Assembly (NCBI GenBank): GCA_001839685.1
Contig: MLAK01000854.1
Span: forward strand, 1 to 54,285
Source of the DNA: Tritrichomonas foetus
Taxonomy: Eukaryota; Parabasalia; Tritrichomonadida; Tritrichomonadidae
DNA: 54,285 bases
Direction of reading: 5' to 3'
Made by a program: the position numbers and the translations under genes. This document shows positions 1 to 10,240 of the stretch, one piece after another (positions within the stretch are counted from its first letter, which is position 1; each line of letters opens with the position of its first letter). The notes under the pieces were generated by a model, which was not told the DNA's origin, did no database searches, and saw nothing but the letters and a program-made list of their open reading frames with translations.

Positions 1-295
1 ATGGTCCCACAAAATCTTTGGGGGACCATTTTGTAAACCTTTCATATAGGAGGTATATCCCATGGGAGATTAATGTCTATTTTCATGAAATGCAAAATGA
101 TGAAACACTAAAGCATGGAATCAAGGGCTTATGTTAAAAAAGACGATATAATCATGTTGGCTGAAGTGGTGATTTGGTTTCATTTATAACTTTGTTTCAT
201 TTATTACTTTTCTTATGTTTTCAATAATGTTGTTTAAGAAATCATTTTATTTGGGAAAATTGTATCATCTTTTTCATTATCTATGGTTTCCATAA
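1..295. other. AT-rich flank with a hairpin at the window edge
   Basis: No gene is visible. The first 29 bases form a near-perfect hairpin: ATGGTCCC pairs with GGGACCAT, and after one mismatch four more pairs follow, leaving a 3-base loop. A short palindrome, TCCCATGGGA, lies at 58-67. The hairpin is GC-richer than its surroundings and touches the window edge, so it could be part of a longer repeat cut by the window. The rest is the 3' flank of the transporter gene on the minus strand. Confidence 0.4.
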
Positions 296-1462
296 TTAAA
301 TTGAGTGATGTCCTTCCTCTATTTTGATAACAACGACATTTGCTGTTTCATATTTGAAGTGTGGTAATCTAATTGCCTTAGTATAAAGTAAAGCACCAAA
401 TATTATAAAAATAATTCCAACTAAGTGTAAAATAGAACTGTATCTCCATTGACTTCCAATTGTATAGTTTTTTATCACATAATAAATAAATATATCACAA
501 AACCAGACAAATGATGTTACAATCGTTTCATTCACAGTGAAAGCTACAGCATTTTCCATCATTATAATCCCCATTGCACAATTGTTAAAAATCAATGATA
601 CAAAAGGGTAAACCACAACGAAAGCAATCAGTGGCTTACTGTGAATGACCATCAAAAAAGTATCGCATAAATTTTCAGTGTTGAAAACGTTTGCTGATGA
701 TGGAATAAAATATAGAACAGTACAACAACAAAAAACCACTATTACCACTTCATATAACCCTTCAATGCCACATAATATAAGAGGTGGTAAATCATTTTGA
801 TGTAAAAGTTTTTCTTCAGTAATTACTTTCACTGCAAAAACAGCTTGAGAGAATATTTGGAAGATTGCTGCAAAAGCATTTTTTACATTGATAGTATTTC
901 CATCATTTTCTTTGATAAAGTCCCAAAGATAGCTTCCTGAAACCATAAAGATTCCAATTGTCAGCAAGGCAATGGCTATTGTTGAATAGGGTAACATTTT
1001 TTTGCGAAGATAAAAACAGCGAATAATAGGAATGAACAAAATGTCAAAAAATCGGAGGGCTACAGCAAAAGAATGCCCATTTGTTACAATAGAGAAAGTA
1101 AAACCAACACTATAAAAAATATCACCTAATGCTGGAATAAATGCAAGCAAATAACATTTTGGATCAACATGAGAAAAGGAAACATTAACAATACTATCTT
1201 TAGATTGAAAAAGTAGAATAATTTTATGCACAGCGAGACCAAATGACATTCCAAGACTCATCAATATTGTAAAAAACCATGGTTTTTCAAACTTTGATAT
1301 ACAGTCATTAAATCCAGTCGATTCCTGAAGTGTAATGACTCTTCTAACATAAACACTGATAAAAGAACCAATTGAACAACCAATGAAATACATTCTTCTC
1401 TGTTTTTTTCCAATATCTATTTCACGTATTGCATCATAAGAAGGTTGGATCTTAGGATACAT
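296..1462 (-). CDS. SLC35F6-like drug/metabolite-type membrane transporter
   Basis: Polytopic membrane protein of 388 residues with about nine to ten hydrophobic spans. Three blocks match the SLC35F6 branch of the nucleotide-sugar/drug-metabolite transporter superfamily in order. They are a GDIFYS segment where the family has its CD-type motif after the third span, an ITEEKLL segment matching the family's VLEEKF loop, and a final span ending GALLYTKAI like the family's GTALYN end. The frame stays open upstream to a TTG, but the first ATG is at 1462. An initiator-like TCATTC lies 14 bases before it, which supports this start. The human relative is endolysosomal. The substrate here is unknown and the cellular site is inference. 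It is divergent from the acid phosphatase gene. Confidence 0.8.
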   Translation of the reverse strand: MYPKIQPSYDAIREIDIGKKQRRMYFIGCSIGSFISVYVRRVITLQESTGFNDCISKFEKPWFFTILMSLGMSFGLAVHKIILLFQSKDSIVNVSFSHVDPKCYLLAFIPALGDIFYSVGFTFSIVTNGHSFAVALRFFDILFIPIIRCFYLRKKMLPYSTIAIALLTIGIFMVSGSYLWDFIKENDGNTINVKNAFAAIFQIFSQAVFAVKVITEEKLLHQNDLPPLILCGIEGLYEVVIVVFCCCTVLYFIPSSANVFNTENLCDTFLMVIHSKPLIAFVVVYPFVSLIFNNCAMGIIMMENAVAFTVNETIVTSFVWFCDIFIYYVIKNYTIGSQWRYSSILHLVGIIFIIFGALLYTKAIRLPHFKYETANVVVIKIEEGHHSI

Positions 1463-1473
1463 TTGATTTGCGT

Positions 1474-1479
1474 GAATGA
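1474..1479 (-). promoter_or_regulatory. Initiator-like element of the transporter gene
   Basis: TCATTC on the minus strand, with the candidate +1 A at 1477, 14 bases before the ATG at 1462. It fits the trichomonad initiator form TCA(+1)(C/T)(T/A). It also argues for the ATG at 1462 over the upstream TTG. Confidence 0.45.
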
Positions 1480-2058
1480 AGAAATATTTCGCTGAAATTA
1501 TCCTCTTAATGGTCAAATTAATACATCAAACTTTGAGAATTTTTGAATGAGCTGCAGGTGAAATCATGTGAAGTAATATTTCCCAGGATTTTGTTGAAAA
1601 TTATTCAACAGAGTAATTTCAATTTCACAAAGAGTCTATCAATTTGAATGTCACTTCAATCTACAAAACTCGGTTTTCTCAAGTGATCTATATTTCTCAA
1701 TCTTGTTTTCTTTTTTAATGTTTTATATAAATTTTATCAAGGTGATATGTATATCTAAAGCATCTCATCTAGAATTATTTAATGAAGTTCATAAATAAAT
1801 CATATAAAAAAAATATCAATAATTTATTTAGAAAGATAGTTAACTTTAAATATGATTCACTGATTGTTATGCCTCTTCATTACGACCAATATATTTTTTG
1901 CAGTGGTATACAGTTTTTATTTACATTAATACTATAGTATTAATTCATGAATAAGAGTTGATTATTTGGATTATCAAAATGTATCGTAACTTATTGTCTT
2001 AATTTTCTCTCAAATTATTCAATTAATAATTCACCAATGGTGAATTCTTTCATCAATC

Positions 2059-2065
2059 AACGATA
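2059..2065 (+). promoter_or_regulatory. AACGATA motif near the phosphatase start
   Basis: AACGATA lies 13 bases upstream of the ATG at 2078. In Trichomonas vaginalis an AACGAT-type (M3/Myb recognition) core element placed close to the start codon sets the transcription start. The base before AACGAT is C rather than the preferred purine, so the match is partial. Confidence 0.3.
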
Positions 2066-2077
2066 AAAATTAGTCAT

Positions 2078-3259
2078 ATGATATTCGCTTTTCTCCTTTA
2101 TTTCTGCTCACCTTTGTCACATTGCGTTGCACCAGCGACACCCCCACAGCCTCTAAACTCAAACAACCTCACTTTACGCCTTGTCCAGCTCGTCAATCGC
2201 CACGGCGCACGCACGCCCACGAGCACATTCTTACGACAGAACGAACGTGGCTCCTGGCTTTGCGACTCTGATGACGCTCATTCACCTCACATTGTACTTT
2301 CCGATAACAACCGCCCCAGAAAAATCCGACATAAGATCGATCCGAGATTATCCCAATTCCCTTCAAACTGCGCAGCCGGTGATTTGATACTCGAAGGGAT
2401 GAAACAACACCTCGAATTAGGACAGGCTTACAGACGGTATCTCGTTGACACGCTCAATTTCTTGCCGGAATATTTCGATTCGTCACTTTTATATTTTCGA
2501 GCGACAAATTCGCATAGAACATTTGATAGTGCAGTTTCGTTCATGCAGGGACTCTATCCTCCTGTTAGCGTGAATGAATTTATGAGCATTGAAACAGGCG
2601 GCTCAAAAAGTGACTTTTTCCATGCACAAACATCATCTTGTTCTGATTTGAAAAAACAAGACAAAAACTTCTCAAAAAGTGACATTCTTAAAAACTTCAC
2701 TGACCAAACAAAGAGTCAAATTAAACCTTTATTCGACTTTTTGAAGGTCGATTTTGAAGATGCTGATAGTAGCGATATAGATGGAATGTGCGACTTTTTA
2801 ATATCTTCATATTGTAATGGAAAGTTGCAGATACCAGAGAACATCACAGAAGAGATGGTTTTCACTTGCATGAAATTCATTAATTTCATGATGACTGATC
2901 GATACTCGTTTGGTGGCGAGTATGGAATTGCTGGATCACCGGCCATGAGGGAGCTCACCCGACTACGCGACAGGTCCATATCAGGAACAGATTCGACAAG
3001 GCTTCACGTGATGAGTTCACATGATTCAACGATCATTTCACTTTTGCTTTTCTTTGAATACAAGGATGAGTTTCCACCCCCTTATGCTTCGCATCTTGCC
3101 TTTGAAATCTACGAACAAGACAGTTCACACGAACTTTATTTGAGGCTGGTTGTAAATGGAAAAGAAGTGAAAATGTTTAACGAATCAACCCTTCTTCCAC
3201 TTGATTATGTGATGGGAAAGATTTCTCCACACATGAAATATTGCGATGAATTTGAATAA
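2078..3259 (+). CDS. Secreted histidine acid phosphatase
   Basis: Phosphomonoesterase of the histidine acid phosphatase (branch 2) superfamily, 393 residues, close to the family's usual length. A signal peptide is evident at residues 1-18. The catalytic RHGARTP motif is at residues 41-47, with His42 the expected phosphohistidine. A conserved arginine region (R141, R147) follows, and the C-terminal HD proton-donor motif is H315-D316 in SSHDST. There is no C-terminal membrane anchor, so the product is probably secreted or lysosomal. The 5' part is unusually rich in C-ending codons for this AT-rich window, which could mean strong expression or different ancestry. The exact substrate cannot be told from sequence. 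Confidence 0.9.
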   Translation: MIFAFLLYFCSPLSHCVAPATPPQPLNSNNLTLRLVQLVNRHGARTPTSTFLRQNERGSWLCDSDDAHSPHIVLSDNNRPRKIRHKIDPRLSQFPSNCAAGDLILEGMKQHLELGQAYRRYLVDTLNFLPEYFDSSLLYFRATNSHRTFDSAVSFMQGLYPPVSVNEFMSIETGGSKSDFFHAQTSSCSDLKKQDKNFSKSDILKNFTDQTKSQIKPLFDFLKVDFEDADSSDIDGMCDFLISSYCNGKLQIPENITEEMVFTCMKFINFMMTDRYSFGGEYGIAGSPAMRELTRLRDRSISGTDSTRLHVMSSHDSTIISLLLFFEYKDEFPPPYASHLAFEIYEQDSSHELYLRLVVNGKEVKMFNESTLLPLDYVMGKISPHMKYCDEFE

Positions 3260-4000
3260 GATATTATTTTTTTTTTAATTACTGGAAAATGAAAAAGATA
3301 GATTAGATATTTTGATACATATGCATTACCAAAAAATAACAGCCCAATTTGGTCAATTATAAAGGTGAATTTTGTCAATTAATAAGGTGAATTTAAATTT
3401 ATTGTTTAAGCAACTTAAATTTTGGTCGGAATGCAGATGCATAAATATTTTTGATTTGTTTTTTTTTGAAATGACACACTTTTGTTATTATTAAAGAATC
3501 TCTATTTTAATTTTGTCACAATGTTGAAATTAATTCTTTTTTTTTGAAACATAAAAATTTATGACTCATGAATAAAGCCCAAAGCAAAAAGATAGAAACT
3601 ATTGAGCAGTTAAGTGAGTCATTTTATTCATACGATTTTCTTTTGTAAATGATCGAATTGTTGCCCAATTCGAATTTTATATTGTTATGAGTAAGTTTTA
3701 CAATTAAAATATATTGGTGAACTATTTTACTTAATATGAGAAACTGAATTCATATGAAACATCGGTCAAGTTCATTCGATGAATTCGGTGTAGATCAAAT
3801 TTCTTTGAAAAAAGCTATCGTACTATTCAATTATTCAGACATTTCCAACTTTATGAAGATAATTAACCATCTATGCTCAATTTTTTCAACTCTCATTTTA
3901 CGACTCCTTTCAAATTATACCTGATCCTCACAATTTTTTTTTTTTCACCTCCTCGAAAAAATTCACCTTTATTGAACATTTTCGATTTTAATTCTTAAAA
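3260..4000. other. Intergenic spacer, AT-rich
   Basis: Spacer between two plus-strand genes. It contains a small imperfect direct repeat (GGTGAATTT preceded by TCAATTA-like sequence, around 3350-3395) and several T-runs. No gene or RNA is visible. Confidence 0.5.
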
Positions 4001-4717
4001 ATGAACTTTGTTAGTGCAGGACATGTTCGCTCAAACGTCCAACGTATGGACGAAATCCTTAATCGACTCGTTACTCTCTCAAAGGATGTTGGCACTTTTA
4101 ATGATGGAATCCATCTTCGCGAGCAAATCCAAACCAACGTCCAAAGCCTTATGAACCTCAGTAAACAATCACGTAGCGACATACAACAGCTTCGCCAGAA
4201 CGAAGACCCCGAATGCGACTCTCTTCAAATCCTTTTCGAAAACGTCAGCGCTAATATGAAAAGAGACCTTCCAGCCGTCATTTCAAGCCTCAAGTCAGCT
4301 GCCCCAGCGCCCGCAGACCACGGCAACAGCATGTTTACTTCAAATTCGAATCGCAATAACGATAATCTCATAAACGCTCCTCTCCTCGACCAACAAATGC
4401 TCGACAACGAAACAGACCAACTCGATCTCATGGAGCACGAAGTCAACTCCATTCTTTCAAACATGCGCGAAATCCAGCAGCTCTTCCAATCAACCCTCCA
4501 GGAAATCCAGAAGCAACGGCACATCGTGGCCAGCATTGACCAGATGACTTCAAACTCGGTCGACCACATGCAAAAAGGCACCAAAGAGCTAGACAAGGCA
4601 ACGCAGCACCAGAAAGGATCGAGGAAGGCACTCTGCTGGATTTTGATTATAGTTTTAATTCTCGTCGGCGGTGCTGCAGCATTTTGCGGTGTATATTTCA
4701 CAAAAAAGAAGAAATGA
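4001..4717 (+). CDS. Qa-SNARE (syntaxin-like)
   Basis: Tail-anchored SNARE of 238 residues that should drive membrane fusion in the endomembrane system. An N-terminal helical region covers about 1-110, with a low-complexity linker to about 140. A t-SNARE coiled coil follows at about 143-205. The predicted zero-layer glutamine is Q172 in EIQKQRHIV, aligned with the syntaxin VESQGEMI position. The single transmembrane anchor is at about 211-233 and ends in a short lysine-rich tail. The N-terminal domain is shorter than a classical Habc bundle. The target membrane cannot be assigned. Codons are C-rich compared with most genes in the window. Transcription runs into the TTTTG repeat downstream. 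Confidence 0.88.
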   Translation: MNFVSAGHVRSNVQRMDEILNRLVTLSKDVGTFNDGIHLREQIQTNVQSLMNLSKQSRSDIQQLRQNEDPECDSLQILFENVSANMKRDLPAVISSLKSAAPAPADHGNSMFTSNSNRNNDNLINAPLLDQQMLDNETDQLDLMEHEVNSILSNMREIQQLFQSTLQEIQKQRHIVASIDQMTSNSVDHMQKGTKELDKATQHQKGSRKALCWILIIVLILVGGAAAFCGVYFTKKKK

Positions 4718-4818
4718 AATTTTTTGAAAATTGAATTATTAAAAAAGTTGTCTTTCTTATTTCTTTTCTTTTCTGTTTGTTTTTGTTTTGATTTTGTTTT
4801 GTTTTGTTTTGATTTTGT

Positions 4819-4849
<31 letters not shown>

Positions 4850-4949
4850 GATTTTGATTTGTTTTTGTTTTTGTTTTGATTTTGTTTTGTTTTGATTTTG
4901 ATTTGTTTTGTTTTGTTTTGATTTTGTTTTGTTTTTGTTTTTGTTTTGA

Positions 4950-4981
<32 letters not shown>

Positions 4982-5528
4982 ATTTTGTTTTGTTTTGTTT
5001 TGATTTTGTTTTGATTTTGTTTTGATTTTGTTTTGATTTTGTTTTGATTTTATTTTGTTTTTGTTTTGCTTTTGTTTTGATTTTGTTTTGTTTTTGTTTT
5101 GATTTTATTTTGATTTTGTTTTGTTTTTGCTTTGCTTTTGTTTTGTTTTTGTTTTGCTTTTGTTTTGATTTTGTTTTGTTTTTGTTTTGCTTTTGTTTTG
5201 TTTTGGTTTTGATTTTGTTTTGTTTTTGTTTTGCTTTTGTTTTTGAATTCTTTCTTTGTTTTACAATACTTCTCTTATTTTGATGCTAATTTATAGATTA
5301 TAGTTTATATTTCCTTAATTGTTACGTATCTTTTATCAAATTGGTTATTTAATTCGAATTGTCACTGATGTTCAAAAGAAATCTGTATTTTGGTTAAAAT
5401 GAGAATTGGAAGGATTTTTTCAAGTGGAAATACCATTATGAAATGAAAATAATACGTATAATAAAAATGTACCAATATGGATGTAAAGACATTAAAAAAC
5501 ATTTATTGAAATCTAAATTCACAACAAA
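4718..5528. other. Convergent intergenic region filled by a repeat
   Basis: Spacer between the 3' ends of the SNARE gene (+) and the DENN gene (-). Most of it is the TTTTG/TTTTGA repeat listed separately. The remaining 270 bases are AT-rich with no visible gene. Confidence 0.6.
4773..5248 (+). repeat. TTTTG / TTTTGA / TTTTGC simple-sequence array
   Basis: About 475 bases built from 5-6 base units (TTTTG, TTTTTG, TTTTGA, later TTTTGC). The plus strand is almost entirely T and G with scattered single A or C. Later units contain C where earlier ones have A, so the array has sub-blocks. A frame through the end would read as a Phe/Leu/Cys polymer and is not a credible gene. Confidence 0.9.
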
Positions 5529-8500
5529 TTAATCACTCCAACCGCTGTCACTATTTTCACTTTCTTTTTTCTTTTCCACTTTCACTTTTTGGGGTGATTT
5601 CCTTTTCAGCGAAGGATCATTTTGGTCATTTTCCAATGATAAATCGACTTCTTGAACATACTTGGATCTTCTGCTGGATTTATCACTTTTTTCTGCATTA
5701 TCTGAATTCTGATTATTAGATTTTCTTCTGTAGTTTCTTTTCAACGATGCATCATTTTCGTCGCTTGATGATAAAAAATCATCACAACGAGACAAAAAAT
5801 TCTGTTCAATTTTCTTTTCATTATTTTCACTCTCATTCTTAGTGAGTTGAGGGTTTTTCGATTTGCTATTATTATTATTATTTTCCTGATACTTTTTGTT
5901 TTGATTTCCATTTTTTTCGTCATCTGATGAAGAAGAAGGCCATCCACTTGACACGTCATTATTATGAATAGACTTCTGTGCTGATGATTCCATTTTTGCT
6001 TTTTCAATTTCTGAACTATCACTTTCCCAGGAATCAGATTTGTCCTTTTTAACATCATTTTTACTGTTACTGATATTATTTGATGTTTTTCGAGATTTGG
6101 ACGATTCTGAGTCAGATTTTCGATTTGAGGCTTTGGATTTCAAAATTCTTCTTGATGGAGAATTTTGTAATGAAGAAGAATCACCATCTAAATCTCCAGA
6201 ATCTGACCACCGTGTTTTTGAATTTGATGTAGGGGTGGAGGGCACTGATGATTTTGAATTTTTTGGAGGTGTCGGGATTTTAATGTAATATTTTTGACTA
6301 ACTGAATGCACGCTTCCATTTGGACTATTCTTTTGAGAACTTTTATTGGAATCACTTGCATCAGAATCTGTTGAAGAACTAGATTTGGAATTTGAATTCA
6401 ATTTTGAATGACTTTGTTTCGCTGATTGTTCTTTTTCTTTATGACTTGGGCTTGTTTTTAGCTTGTTAGCATCATCAGTCAACAGTGTTTTTCGTTCGTT
6501 ATCTTTATAATATTCTGATGATGGTTTTCTTGGTATGAAACTTCGTGTACTTTTTGTATGGCTACTTTGATTCCTTGTCAATTTGATATTTTCTTCATTT
6601 TTATCAATATTTCTATTGTTTTGAGTTTTGGAATCTTTTTCATCACTATCACTACTACTTGAAATTATGACTGGCGGTGGTAGTTTTCTTTTTGGTGAAG
6701 TTGAGCGCCATTGTTGCTGCTGTGGAGTTGGAGGTCTCCTTCCTTGGCGTGGCTGTGGAACAGGAGGAATTCTGTGCTGAGGATGAAAGTGATTACTTCT
6801 AGTCGCATTTTGCTGTTTTACAGACGAAACAATTATATCATCATCATTATCATTATTTTTTCTTTCAGTTTTCTCATCTTTTTGATCATCATCCCCATTT
6901 TCAAAATTCATATCTGTATTGTGACTTTTATTAATTGTTTTGATAGCTTTATTATTTTCATCGCTTTCACTTTTATTTTTATTCAATGTATGCTTGTTGT
7001 CATTGGCTTTTTTAAGTATAGTGCTAGTATCAGAATTACTTTCGCTGCTGTCACTTTCACTTACATGGTTTGAACGCGGCGAATTTAAAGCACTTCTTGT
7101 TTTTCGAACATTTTGCGGGGATGAAGTAGCAGTTGGATTTGATGAGTGACTTTTCCCAGAATCAACGTCACTTCTAGTTCGAGGTACCCTCTTTCTTTTT
7201 AGATAAGTAATTCTTGTTACATTTATTTGATTATGACGATGATTCAGTGTTTCATCTTTTTCTGAATCAGATGAAGAAGAATAACTTTCTGAATCGAGAT
7301 TCTCTTCATTTCGAGGTGGTTTTATGATTTTATCTGGAGAATTGTGATTTTTATCAATTAGAAAGTATGGCTGTGATTTATTAATTTTATTTTTCTGATT
7401 TCTTGAATTTTGGACAGAATTATTAGATTGGTCTTTTTTGGCAAACTGTTCATTAGAATTGATATGAGTTGTATTTTTCTGGTTTGGCTTTGGAAGTGGC
7501 GGACGCTTATTTTGTGAATTGATATGTATTCCTTCTTCATGATCTACTGTTTTCAATTTAGTGCTGACATTTGTTTCCATTCTATACGTGGATCGATATT
7601 TGGAGAATTCACTATCTGAAAAAGTATGTGCCATTTTTCTTTGCTTTGCAGGAGTATCACTTTTTGTGCCATGATTTTCATCAAACTGATCATTGTCACT
7701 GTTCAAAACTTCATCATCATCATCGCTGAGTAAAATTGGAGGAGGTAATCTTTTCTTTAATGAGTCGCTTCTAGTTTTTCGAAGTGGAACTGATTTCTTG
7801 CTCATGTTAGGATCATGATCAAAAACACGAGAACTTGGATTTAATTGAATTAAATTTTCATCATCGCTTTCATTGCTAGCGTGCTTTTGAATAGGTTTTT
7901 GGTTTGAAGTTTCGGAGTTCTTTGCTTTGAGTTCATTTTCATCATCAGAAGAATAATTAGTCCTGGAACTTTTTCTTCGCTTCTTCTCTAAAAGAAGTGC
8001 GTTTTTCTTTTCGATATTATTCTTATATTTTTGTTTGGCTGTTTCTTCAATATCGACTTGAATTCCATCGGAAATATCGTTTTCTTGTGCAAAAAGTGTA
8101 TCATTTTGTTCATTATTCTGATCATTTTTCTGACTCGGAACAAAAACAGTACTATCTCGGAGTGAGTCAACCATTTTTCTGAGTGAATTTATTGTATCTG
8201 AAAGATCTTCTTCTTCTTCTTCACTATTTCTATTTTCATTTTTGATTGAGTCGAGAACAACCATCCTTTTTTCATTGATTTTCATTTTGACAGGTGATAA
8301 GCTTGACCTTTTAACCGTTTCCTTCAAATCATCATTATTTGAAATCGATTTCTCAATCTTGCTCTTTTCAATTTTATTAATTTCCATTTCATTTTCTTTA
8401 GTATTGTCACCAAACATATTATTTTCCTTCATATTATCAGGATTATTTTGCTGGATGTTTTTAATTACTTCTTTTCTTATACCATTGCTATCTTCACTAT

Positions 8501-9839
8501 TGGTTTCACTGTTGTTATTGCTATTATGATCACTATTGTTGTTATATGAATCAGAATGTAAGGATGATCTTGAAAGGAGTGCTCTAATTTCGCTTTCTTT
8601 CTGGCGACGACGGAAATCGAGTTCTTTTTCTTTTTTTTCGTTTTCAATTGATTGCTTTTTTGCTTCTTCGTCGATGAGATGCTGAGGGACATGAACATTT
8701 GGCATAAATTTTTCGTTGGGGAAGAAGGCGGTAAAAATTTCTTCGTCTGCTTCATCTGAGTCAATTGATCGAATAAATTGGTCCATTGATTGCGATTGTG
8801 AAATTAATGCAGCAAAATCTTGTGAAGGTTCATCAGACCACATGACGTAATTCGCGAGAATTTCTTTATAGGAAAATTCATAAGGATCTAAATCATAGGC
8901 TGTTGCTAAGATACCAATAATAAATTCTCGGATTTTCATTTGGATTTGAAGAAATGGAAAAAGTGGTGCATAACTACTCAGTGTGATTTTTAAGCTTTCT
9001 GCCATTTCATCGATATATTTCAGGATATTTGGTGGAAAATCTTCTTGTCCAACATTTACTGCATAATGCCCATCAACATTAAATGCAAAATAACACATCA
9101 TTGAATCAATCAGTAGTTTTTCTGAAATTGATGAATGGATTCCAATAATATACGGAAAAGGTGCTTCTAAGCAAGTCGACATATATTCTGGACATATTGG
9201 AATGAAGCTTCCTGGCCAAGTGAGTGGATAAATTAAACTCAATAATGAATAGGCTGCCCTACTAAGCATATCTAATGAACTGGAAATAACAATTATTTTA
9301 TTATCAAGCATTATTGCAACAATTAATAATAAAATATAATGAATTGGTAAATGAACAAAGATGAATTTATACAAATCCATTAATTCACAACCTGGGCTCA
9401 TTCGCCTATAATGTATTATACCTGGTAAACCTTCATTAAAGTACCAATCTGAAACTCCATGAATGAATTGCCGACTTAATATATTCGTAAGAAATTTGGT
9501 GTGTCCGTTAATATCTGGAATGATTCTGGAAATATCAGTTAAAAAATTGAAATGGAAATAATCGGAAATAACACAATAAGCGACATTTGATCGAACTGAA
9601 GCGAAAACGTAGTGCGGATTTTTTTCTGCATCTGTTAAACAAAACGAGAAAACTGCATCATGCGTTTTTTTGCCGGGAGAATTAAAACAAAACGCTCCGA
9701 CGCTTGAATACGTTTTTGGAATTTCTTCAATGTTGGGCGGATATACAATTTCTGTCGAATATGATAATTCACCTGTGTTGCGAATGATTAAAACATAATT
9801 GAAAATTTGAGGGTTCCCTTCTTCATGGAATTTGAGCAT
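5529..9839 (-). CDS. DENN-domain protein with long disordered tail
   Basis: 1436-residue protein, predicted Rab guanine-nucleotide exchange factor. Residues about 1-345 form a tripartite DENN module. A uDENN-like strand region (VLIIRNTGELSY) is followed by the cDENN core, with LPIHYILLLIVAIML and KIIVISSSLDMLSRAAYSLL, then YPLTWPGSFIPICPEY and LEAPFPYIIGIHSS, then a dDENN-like helical part. From about residue 395 to the end the sequence is low complexity and charged, rich in Ser, Asn, Lys, Asp and Glu, with many SSSDSD-type acidic serine clusters that resemble casein kinase 2 sites. A short proline-rich, PxxP-containing stretch lies near residue 1030. The tail makes up over 70% of the protein. 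The ATG at 9839 opens directly on the uDENN region. The Rab partner is unknown. Confidence 0.82.
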   Translation of the reverse strand: MLKFHEEGNPQIFNYVLIIRNTGELSYSTEIVYPPNIEEIPKTYSSVGAFCFNSPGKKTHDAVFSFCLTDAEKNPHYVFASVRSNVAYCVISDYFHFNFLTDISRIIPDINGHTKFLTNILSRQFIHGVSDWYFNEGLPGIIHYRRMSPGCELMDLYKFIFVHLPIHYILLLIVAIMLDNKIIVISSSLDMLSRAAYSLLSLIYPLTWPGSFIPICPEYMSTCLEAPFPYIIGIHSSISEKLLIDSMMCYFAFNVDGHYAVNVGQEDFPPNILKYIDEMAESLKITLSSYAPLFPFLQIQMKIREFIIGILATAYDLDPYEFSYKEILANYVMWSDEPSQDFAALISQSQSMDQFIRSIDSDEADEEIFTAFFPNEKFMPNVHVPQHLIDEEAKKQSIENEKKEKELDFRRRQKESEIRALLSRSSLHSDSYNNNSDHNSNNNSETNSEDSNGIRKEVIKNIQQNNPDNMKENNMFGDNTKENEMEINKIEKSKIEKSISNNDDLKETVKRSSLSPVKMKINEKRMVVLDSIKNENRNSEEEEEDLSDTINSLRKMVDSLRDSTVFVPSQKNDQNNEQNDTLFAQENDISDGIQVDIEETAKQKYKNNIEKKNALLLEKKRRKSSRTNYSSDDENELKAKNSETSNQKPIQKHASNESDDENLIQLNPSSRVFDHDPNMSKKSVPLRKTRSDSLKKRLPPPILLSDDDDEVLNSDNDQFDENHGTKSDTPAKQRKMAHTFSDSEFSKYRSTYRMETNVSTKLKTVDHEEGIHINSQNKRPPLPKPNQKNTTHINSNEQFAKKDQSNNSVQNSRNQKNKINKSQPYFLIDKNHNSPDKIIKPPRNEENLDSESYSSSSDSEKDETLNHRHNQINVTRITYLKRKRVPRTRSDVDSGKSHSSNPTATSSPQNVRKTRSALNSPRSNHVSESDSSESNSDTSTILKKANDNKHTLNKNKSESDENNKAIKTINKSHNTDMNFENGDDDQKDEKTERKNNDNDDDIIVSSVKQQNATRSNHFHPQHRIPPVPQPRQGRRPPTPQQQQWRSTSPKRKLPPPVIISSSSDSDEKDSKTQNNRNIDKNEENIKLTRNQSSHTKSTRSFIPRKPSSEYYKDNERKTLLTDDANKLKTSPSHKEKEQSAKQSHSKLNSNSKSSSSTDSDASDSNKSSQKNSPNGSVHSVSQKYYIKIPTPPKNSKSSVPSTPTSNSKTRWSDSGDLDGDSSSLQNSPSRRILKSKASNRKSDSESSKSRKTSNNISNSKNDVKKDKSDSWESDSSEIEKAKMESSAQKSIHNNDVSSGWPSSSSDDEKNGNQNKKYQENNNNNSKSKNPQLTKNESENNEKKIEQNFLSRCDDFLSSSDENDASLKRNYRRKSNNQNSDNAEKSDKSSRRSKYVQEVDLSLENDQNDPSLKRKSPQKVKVEKKKESENSDSGWSD

Positions 9840-10240
9840 TTATCTGATTCTTATCTTTTTAAAGCACTATCTGAAATATTATGAAAAAGCTACAATGCCA
9901 ATATTTTATTCGCTATTTCTTCACAATTCATATTTGAATAATTATTGAAAAAATTAATAAAGTTAAATTCGTATTCTTTCTGTTTATATTTGGCTATTCA
10001 TTGATAGAATAATACCATTTATATTCACAATGTTTCGTCTCTCATTGAATGCAATCACACAAAAATAAAATCACATCATATCTTCCAAAAATGGAACCCA
10101 TAGATTTATACAATTAAGAATTACATTGGAATGAAGAGGTATTCTCCAAAAAGTGAAAAAAGGGAAATTTAATTATTTTCAATAATTCATAAATGTGAAT
10201 TGAATATAAGACAGAGATCATTTAGTTATTTTTACATGAT
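9840..10240. other. Intergenic spacer, AT-rich
   Basis: About 400 bases between two minus-strand genes. It should hold the promoter of the DENN gene and the 3' end of the ankyrin gene. Nothing else is visible. Confidence 0.5.

Larger units (their letters stand above)
1463..2077. other. Divergent intergenic region (transporter / phosphatase)
   Basis: About 600 bases of AT-rich spacer between divergent genes, so it should hold both promoters. Initiator-like and M3-like motifs close to each ATG are listed separately. No RNA gene or long repeat is visible. Confidence 0.5.

Noticed and set aside
1463..1516. The upstream TTG-started extension of the transporter
   Set aside because: A TTG start is not expected in this eukaryote, and the ATG at 1462 has an initiator-like motif before it.
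5044..5283. A 79-codon plus-strand frame of Phe, Leu and Cys
   Set aside because: It lies in the TTTTG array and is a simple-sequence polymer with no gene-like composition.
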